Of a stretch of 64,000 nucleotides of DNA, positions 50,201-59,200 are shown piece by piece. Made by a program: the position numbers and the translations under genes. Origin of the DNA: Antedon mediterranea (Eukaryota > Echinodermata > Crinoidea > Comatulida > Antedonidae); NCBI RefSeq assembly GCF_964355755.1, contig NC_092672.1:27960501-28024500 (forward strand), given 5' to 3'. Each line of letters starts with the position of its first letter. Within the stretch, counting starts at the first letter, position 1. The notes beneath the pieces are model-generated. The model was not told the DNA's origin, made no database searches, and saw only the letters and a program-made list of their open reading frames with translations.

Positions 50201-53200
50201 AGGCCGCCACCCTGGTTTCCTCAAGAAAAACACCACGTGTGTTATGACGTATTTAACGATCGTTAATGACGACGAAGTAATTAATTTTATTTAGGCCTAC
50301 ATTTTTTAGCTGTTCGAGATTCAAGAGATAAAGTTAAAATATTGTTTCTCTATTTTGGTTTTTATTTTATAGTTGTCCCATTGTTTGTTGTAATGTAATT
50401 TGAAAGAACTAAAAAATTTGACGTGTCCGACACCCATGAACCAATTTAAATCTTTATAAATCGAACAACATTACATTTTTAAGTACAAAAAGCGTTTTGA
50501 ATACGTTAACAATAGAGCGTGTTGAATGTGTTGAACCCGTTGACCGTTCATTGACGACGTTAAACAATTGAATCCCATAGCGTTGAACGCGTTGAAAACG
50601 TTGCGCGTTTTGAAAAGCATCACACTGTAAACTGATTCAAATGTTGGCTGTTCGCTCGCATATTCTCGCAACTCCCATCCCATTCATACAGTTTCAGGAG
50701 GAGGCCGATATAATTATATTAAGAAACAAAACAATAGTATGTTAAAGAGAAAACGCCTAAACCTCGCCTGTAATAATATATTGTCTTGCATCAGAATAAA
50801 GTGGTTCTTTATTCTGAATTGTTTGGTTATTCAAATATTTGTGGGTTACACCTTGGCGTGAATAATATGGTATGGCACAGGTTTTGATTTTAAAGAAAAC
50901 GCCTAAAATTGCCTATTGTCATCAAATTGGTCATTCCTATTTCTTGGTTATTATATTTAACGCTTTTCTCTGCATGGGTTACGTTAGGCATCACAATAAT
51001 TAATTTATAATATAATACATGATAATGATATATTTATGGATAATAATAAAACTAAACGATTTTTTTCCCTTTTAATTACGCGTTATTTCATAATGAATGA
51101 ACTCTTCACCTTTCGATCAGTTCGTCCCTCACGTCACGAAAAGCATGCGTGAAAAAGACGACGACCATGCTGGATCGTTATGTTGGTGGTGTATTGTTGC
51201 CTCCATGGCGGCGGGTGTAGGCTACGTTGTTTTTATAAATAATCGAGAAAAATGTAGTACAGTACTGCGAAGTTTTTAGTTTGGAAATAATTAATTACGA
51301 TGTGACCTAGCCTCCAAGATTCACCGCCACCTTAACTTTGGTATTTAATACTCCAGTTAATATAGGCACACAGTAATTAAGGACATGACCACTACTTTTA
51401 ACTGCGATGGCAGACGCGGCTCATATACACACGGGGCCTACTCGTTAGTAGTAGGCCTAGCCTAGTGTAATATATTAAGCTAGGTTTCCGCGGAAAAATA
51501 CACATTATGTTTGTTTTCTTAAATATTTGTAATACTGTATTTTATACTATTACTACTACTACTAATACACACTGGCAATCTGTAAATACCATACGAATCC
51601 GATTGTTCGTTATTTCAACGCAAACTCAACGCAACACATTGTGTTGGTTGAATAAACAGTTCAACGAACTCAACACTTTCAACGCCAACGGACAACGCAG
51701 TTTCAACGCGTTGTCAACACTTTAACAATGCGTTGAATGCGTTCAAAATCTGCAATAATTCTGTCCGGTACTGTACATGGTTTCAATCAGCTTTAATAAA
51801 AACATCGAATTGGGCTAAAAACGCTCTGGCAGTCAAAGTGTTAAGCCAAGCAAAACAAATTTCCATTTTAAACTGGACTGGTCCAATAAAAGTTCTGGAA
51901 TCTTGAATCTCCAGGCATCCATCTGCACTGTAAATGCGCGCAACCGTTGCCTGTTTCGAAAGATCCCTAATGAACTTGCGTACAATGGCTGACACCATGT
52001 ATAATATGAATCTAGGCAGTTCTAATGATAATCTCTGTCCCATACACACATACGTATACATAGTCAAGTATGTGATGTCAAAAGGAAACTGAGTACAACT
52101 GGTGGATACGTACTTAATTACACTTTTTATATAAAAAAAATACAAACCAAATTAACTACACTCGATCAATTGTGTATTACAATTCTATTTAGTAACCAGT
52201 CCAACAACTTTTTAAAAATTACCAGAAACGCCACTGATATGATTGTACATTTGAAAAGAAACATTTTAAAACTACTAAACTCAACTGTTATATAGTTGAT
52301 CGACGATTGATTACCAGGTTTAACAAGTTTCATGGATGAGGAAAAATGACAAAATTCACCACAATCACATTTCAATGAGCTTTCCCATTTAACTCTCATC
52401 TCAACTCGTTTGTTTCTAATTAACATATATGCCCTGAAGGTACTGTAGGGATATATGTGCTTGGCACTTCTTTGTTCAAACATTGTATTAATATGTTCCT
52501 TACCGAGGCTATGGAACCCTACCTGTTCAAACCTTCCCAAAGGGTATAAATAATGTGGTTGCAAAAAAAGCAGTCATATTTTAATTACACTCAATCAATT
52601 GCTTATGTTTTTAATAGAATTTAATTACATTTTTATATAACAATTTTGTTTAAAAGTTCCGTTTTTAGTGTAGTTACTAAACACTAAAAACAAAACTTCA
52701 AAACAAAATATTGTTTGGAAGACGATGTATTTAGAAGTATAATTTGTTTTTAATTATTATTACATTTTATTATCACAACATTGTTAATATTTTTAATGAT
52801 GTAAAAGTTGAGTTTAATATTATAATTTAGAATACCGATCAACCAAATATGGAACATTCAGTTAATGACATTATTTAATAATAATAATAATAAATATTAT
52901 ATAAATTAACTTAACTAGATGGCACGCTCGCTTCGCTCGCGTACCATCTAGGTCGTGCCCACAGATGGTTCTCGAATACACAGTATTTCCAGCGAGAAAA
53001 AAATGGAGATTTCAAATGAACTGCAGGACTATAATAAATTTTCGTTTACAGAAACGAATAAATATACACAATGATTTATGTAGTCAACCAAAATTAGCAC
53101 CCTGGGAATTACTTCCGAGAGAGAAACAAAATGAGTCAATTTTTTTATTTGGACTCATTTAAACAAACCCAATTTGTGTTTTGTATGTAACATTAAGGGT

Positions 53201-56200
53201 TGAGGGATGGGGGAAGAAGATAGGTACAAAGAGGAAACATTTTAAAATATATTCTTATCCACTCAGTAACGAAATATTGTTTTTAATGTTTTATAGGCCT
53301 ATAAATAATATACCACTAAATACAGTAAAACATTTACGATTTAATACTTTGTTAAAACTCTCACTGTCATAGTCGATTGAAATAGTAAAGTACATGTAAC
53401 GATACACCACTACGACGTTTATATATTTTTAAATTATTAATTAATACAAACGTTGAGAAGCAACTATCAGTAATAACGTTTATTTATTTGTATATTATAT
53501 GTTTATAATCTAACAGTAGGGCTTACCCACACTCACAGTAATAAAGTTTATTTGTATATTTGTTTATATTATATCTAACAGTACCAACACTCATTTGCGA
53601 TTCAAATTGCGATCAAAAGTGGTTAATACCTTAACAGTATTGTACAGCATTGCAATACTATTTATGTTTATTCTCAAAGGGGGCCCATAAATCTAAATCT
53701 ATACCTCTATGGTTAAACCAAATAATTTGGAATGTTCCATTCATCACAAATCAATACATTTGTAAAAACGTATATTACATGTATCAAAATAGTATTTTTT
53801 AAAGAAAATCGGCCTGTCTTCAACATTATGATGCTGTACTCTAGCTGTTCAACCAGTTTTCAGCTATTAAAAACAATTATCGTAGGAGGAGATAGGAAAA
53901 TGCGAAGCCTCCTCGTATTTTTGTGGCGGGTATTTTTCAAGATGGACATCCATTAGACAGTGTATACCACGATCGGAAAACACCCCTATTTGGGGCAAAT
54001 CGTTGAACCTAAATTCGTTTTAATCGTCAATAACTAATTACCTAACTCAATTTAATTAGTAAACAGGGTTACATCAGATGGTTAAAATCAGTACCGAAAG
54101 TATGAACCAACTTTATATACCATCGAGTAGAAATTCTAGAAATAAACCGAGATTTACCGAATTTTGCCCTTACGTAAATTTATATATAGATACTTTGACT
54201 GCCAGAGGTTTTTCCAGTTAGAACCTGCCACCGCCAGCTTTTTTAGCCCAATTTGATGTTTTTATTAAAGCTGATTGAAACTATATACTGTACAGTATGT
54301 GATCTCATTTATATTTAATTTAGACTAAAATAATCATAAAGATTTTAGCTTTACAATAGTACAAAGAACGATTTTCAAATGGCAATATGTAAATTGAATA
54401 GTAAAATAAAAGTAACCCACTTTTTTTAGTTTTTCGTAGTTTCGCGCAAGAAAGTCAAGATATTCATGATTTTGTGCAAGACATCACAATATGAAAATAT
54501 CGCCCGGTGAGATCAACAAACAACGAAAAAGTTACTTACACGGCACCGATATGCCTATAAAAACAAGTTATCACTATCAAAAAATGTATTACATTTTATA
54601 AATCTTAAATCAATGTTTCGCCAAAATCCATATAGTAAAGACATCAGGCCTACAGTTAACGAGGCCTAAAATTGTTCCGGAACCTTTTTACAACTAGACC
54701 TAGGCATACTGTAGGCTAGCCTAGTACTACTAGCCTAGTAAACTGATGATAATAGCCATACCATCTAAACAAGTTTGTTGCATGAAACTCAGTCACTTAC
54801 AGTAAAACCCCAAAACAATTAGGGTATACATACAATAATAAAATTAAAGACTTCATATTGAAAATGACTCCATTATTTTTTATTCAGATTACAAACAAAC
54901 TTTACCAATCCACAAAAACCTTTGTAATGCTTTGGCGGCATAGCTAGGGCTAGACCGATACACAATGCGCCAAGCCATCGCTCTACGCGCTACTGTGATG
55001 CGCAGTGTATGTTATTTCGACAGGTCCCATTTTGACAGTCGTTCATAAAATATTAAAATATTTACGGCCCAGACCGAATATAGTGTCCATATTTATAGTA
55101 TATACCAATAATTAACATTTCTACCGGATTTCGAAAAAAAAGCAAAACACGAAGATCTTCATGTTTGGCAGTTAAGCGTTGTGTTTCCAAACACGAAGAT
55201 CTGTGTTAAAGAAGAAGTGCTAAAGAAAACATTAACGTTGAAAATGAACAATAAAAACCTGAAAGTTAAAGTGATAGGTTTACAACAATTTTAAAAATAA
55301 AAAAAATGAATAGATATGAAAATCAAAATGTAAATTCAAAATTGTTCAAATATTTACTATCACAATTATTTATTTTATGGGCATGTTTTATGCTATGAGG
55401 ACAATACATGACTTTTTTCTAAGGAACAATAAAGGAACTTGATTAATGATTAAATTTTAGGGCCTGTTCAGACCTACGGATTTTTTCTTTCGTATTGTAC
55501 GCGGCGTACAACTTTATAGGTCTGAACCAGGAAAAGATTGTTCCTGGGGAAAAGTTTTAGGAAAAGGCTATAAAGCATTTTAAACCTCATAAATGTTTGT
55601 TTCCATCAAGTAACATATGGTAAATCTATCAAGTATTCAAAAGGTAATACTTTTACCAGAAGCACCTTTTAAATACACAGAATTCTCAAGATTAGGGTAT
55701 GTCAGAGGGGTGTGTTTCTGATCTAGGTATAAAATAAAAAACCTGCACTGCATTTTTTACACCCTAGATAAAGTAACTACAGTACCAGCAAGAATTACTG
55801 CCCAATTCGGACGCGGCAGACGCGGCATGAATACGTCCATGACGCGTCCACTTCGCGTCCATTATATCGACGCGTCTGACGTGATTTGACCTTAGACCAA
55901 CGTCCTTTGTGTTTGAGCTAACCGGGAGCTAACCACGCCGGTGTTAACGTAAACAAAAGCTCCGCATTGTTACTGTACTACAGTTATATTCTGTACGATG
56001 TTTTCTAAACCCGTGAAAACCTGTATTAAACGAAATGTATTTTATACTACAGTAGTTAATAACATGCAAAAAAAAACCTCTAAAAAACGAATTAATGAAT
56101 AAGTGCGTATAGATACCAGTTCATTAGTACTACAGCTTACTATATGGGCAAGAAAGACTGATTTTTTGTGAGTAAAATTATTATCGGATGTCAAAAAACT

Positions 56201-59200
56201 TCTTTGGCACGCCGCCTAAAAAGAAACCGCTGAACGAGACTTGCGGGAAATGCAGTGCTGAAACCACGTGTGCCTGCCATGCAGTAAAACCACGTGATAG
56301 CATATTTACCAAACTCGAACGTTCGGCGACTAGACCCGAGTGTGTGAAAATATGTTGCTTTCGCTGTCCGAGCGAAGCAATGAATTGTGAGTATCGAATG
56401 TCAAAAAACTTCTTTGGCACGCCGCCTAAAAAGAAACCGCCGAACGGGACTTGCGGGAAATGTAGTGCTGAAACCACGTGTGCCTGCCATGCATGCAGTA
56501 AAACCACGTGATAGCATATTTACCTAACTCGACCGTTCGGCGACCCGAGTGTGTGAAAAATAGTTTGCTTTCGCTGTCCGAGCGAAGCAATGAATTTTAT
56601 ATACTAATTAAAAAATCGACACATTGTAATGGACAAAAATGGTGCAGTACATGTAGTTTTGTAACACTATAAATATCCTCAACCTATTTTTATTCATTAT
56701 ATTAAATTCTAGCACCCGCCCTTGGCTTTTTTGTTTTAAATCGCTTTTGTACCAAGCCTTAATGCCTTTGTGTTGTTCCGTGTCCTATTGTCTTTTTCTA
56801 TTCAGTGTATCAAATTCTAACACCCGCCCTTGTTTTTTTGTACCAATTTTGGGGTCTAAGCATAGAGATATTATAGTGACAATTTTGGGGTCTAAGCATA
56901 GAGATATTATAGTGAACTTCACTATAATATCTCTCTATGCTTAGACCCCAAAATTGGTACAAAATAACATTAACTAAAAAAATATTATTACAGTCATTAT
57001 TACAATTATACAAACACTGTAATCTTAACATGATCAGAGAGGAACATCATTATAGCGTAAACAAAATATTTCTTAATATTTATAAGCAAAGCGTACACAG
57101 AATGCCTAGTGTTGTACTGTACGTCATCAACAGGGTCATCAACCCGCTTTTCAGCAGCGGTAGAACATGGTTGCAATATTGCTGGGATCCAATGGAGTAG
57201 AAAAATATCACGTGCTCTTTGTTGCGCGCTTATTATGACGACCATGGAGATATAAATTGACAGTGTACAGTACATACTGTAGGCTACATGATTTTGTTGA
57301 GCCTTCTTCCACAGTTTTAACTCATCATATGACATTTAAATATAACTTATTTCTCTATGATCATATCAATAATTCAACATGAAATAGAGGCCTCGTTATT
57401 AAAAAAATATTCTTCCATAAAATGATTCATATGAACAAAATATACTGTATCATGACGATGATTATTGATCGAGTACGCTAGGCCGATCTCAGGCGGTGGT
57501 GTACGTGCTAGACAGTGAAGAACCGGCCGGCTAGATCCCACGGCGGGCTAGCGATGGATATAGACACAGTTTCGCACGAAACTGGCTTTTTGGACGAATT
57601 ATTCGGCAGATAAAAATAAACACAACACACACAAGTCGTAGGCTAACTTTATTTATTTTTTAATCATATTGTTTGTGAATGTGAAAGTATTTTATAAACA
57701 AACACCAATACAGCCGACCCTGCTCAACAGTCAGGCTTAGTTTTCCGATGTCATTTGAATATGAATACGGTCGCGAACAATAACAAAAACAGACTCAGGT
57801 AGCGAGGACACGGCCCGCCCGACGAAAGTGCGTCCAAATCATTGGTTTAGTTTATGAATGGACGCGTCGTGGACGCAAATTGGACGGACACTCGACGCGT
57901 CCGTCGCGTCCAAAAAGGGGCAGTAATTCTCGCTGGTACTGTATTTGTAAAACAGGCTTTAGAAAAAAAAGATAACATTATGCAATATTTAGCCTATCCC
58001 CGTACCCCCTTCCCCTATCCTTTAATCTATATACAGTAATCCTGGATCCTCCCCGGGTGGTGGTAATGACTGCAACAAAATTTAGGTGCAATCAATTGAA
58101 AAAAAGAAAGGTTTTTTGGTAATGTTATGGTGCTCCATGCTCTATTTTTAGGCCCTTTTCAAAATTCTAAAACAATTTCTTTCAAATGTAAAAAACAAAA
58201 TTAAATCTGTTTCCAGCAAATATTTCATGCTAAATATAATAATTTAATAATAGTAATAACAACAATACTGTAGAAGGATTACGGTCGAAGCGGCCGCCAA
58301 CCAAAGCGGCCGCTAGTTCAATAACGGTAATTTGTATGGAACGCCGTGTGCGCTTTGATTGTCGTTGTTTTGTAATTTTTGATTGTCAATTTTTTCGATC
58401 GACAGGTTTTCTTTTACTCGGATGTAAATAACAACCTACATTATTAATATTATGTAATTTATTCTCTTTTTTTACAGATTGCATGTGATACGTTCTTTTA
58501 AACGAAATGGCGAATCGATGATTACTTACTTTAACTGTTTAATAAAGTCAATAAAATACATTCTGGTGTTTGTATTGTATATTAATATAATATATAATAA
58601 GCCAATTATTAAGAATAATATATATATTTTTTCAATAAAGTATATCAAAATATATATATTTGTTATTGTATATTGCAAGTGTCTGAACGGTACGGTAATT
58701 AATTACGCAAATTTCTGCTAATAACTCGACTGGCGGCCGGCCAGGAATAGTGCTGTAGAAGGTCGCGTTTTCTTCTTCACGTTGCTTTATTGAAAACACA
58801 AACAATGTATTACAATGGAATAACACTTAAATATATAACACACCCTATTACTAATCATTAAAAACAAGATTCGATAGTATAGTGTAAACGAGATATAAAA
58901 ATTTGGCAATACCGTACGTAAATTATTATTGCAATACTGTATAAAGATTCGATGTAAATGAGATATAAAGATTCGGCAATACCGTACGTAAATTATTAAT
59001 GCAATACTGTATAAAGATTCGATAGTATGTAAATGAGATATAAATATTCGGCAATACCGTTACGTAAATTATTAATGCAATACTGTATAAAGATTCGATA
59101 GTATGTAAATGAGATATAAAGATTCGGAAATACCTTACGTAAATTATTAATGCATTACTGTAAAAAGATTCGATAATATATGTAAATGAGATATAAAGAT

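Larger units (their letters stand above)
55790..57941. mobile_element. 2.15 kb TA-flanked element B, with GACGCGTC words
   Basis: Left CAGTACCAGCAAGAATTACT and right complement CAGTACCAGCGAGAATTACT, flanked by TA. GGACGCGTCC and CGCGTCCA words fill both ends (55810-55880, 57780-57920). The interior holds a duplicated Cys-rich frame (56188-56511), a strong hairpin (56838-56964) and GC-richer sequence near 57470-57615. The ends resemble those of element A. Confidence 0.78.

Noticed and set aside
51783-52564. Two minus-strand frames (120 and 132 codons)
   Set aside because: No family recognised; the first runs into the piggyBac-like end (ending LAQFDVFIKAD), so it is chimeric with a repeat. Could be an alternative first exon but nothing supports it.
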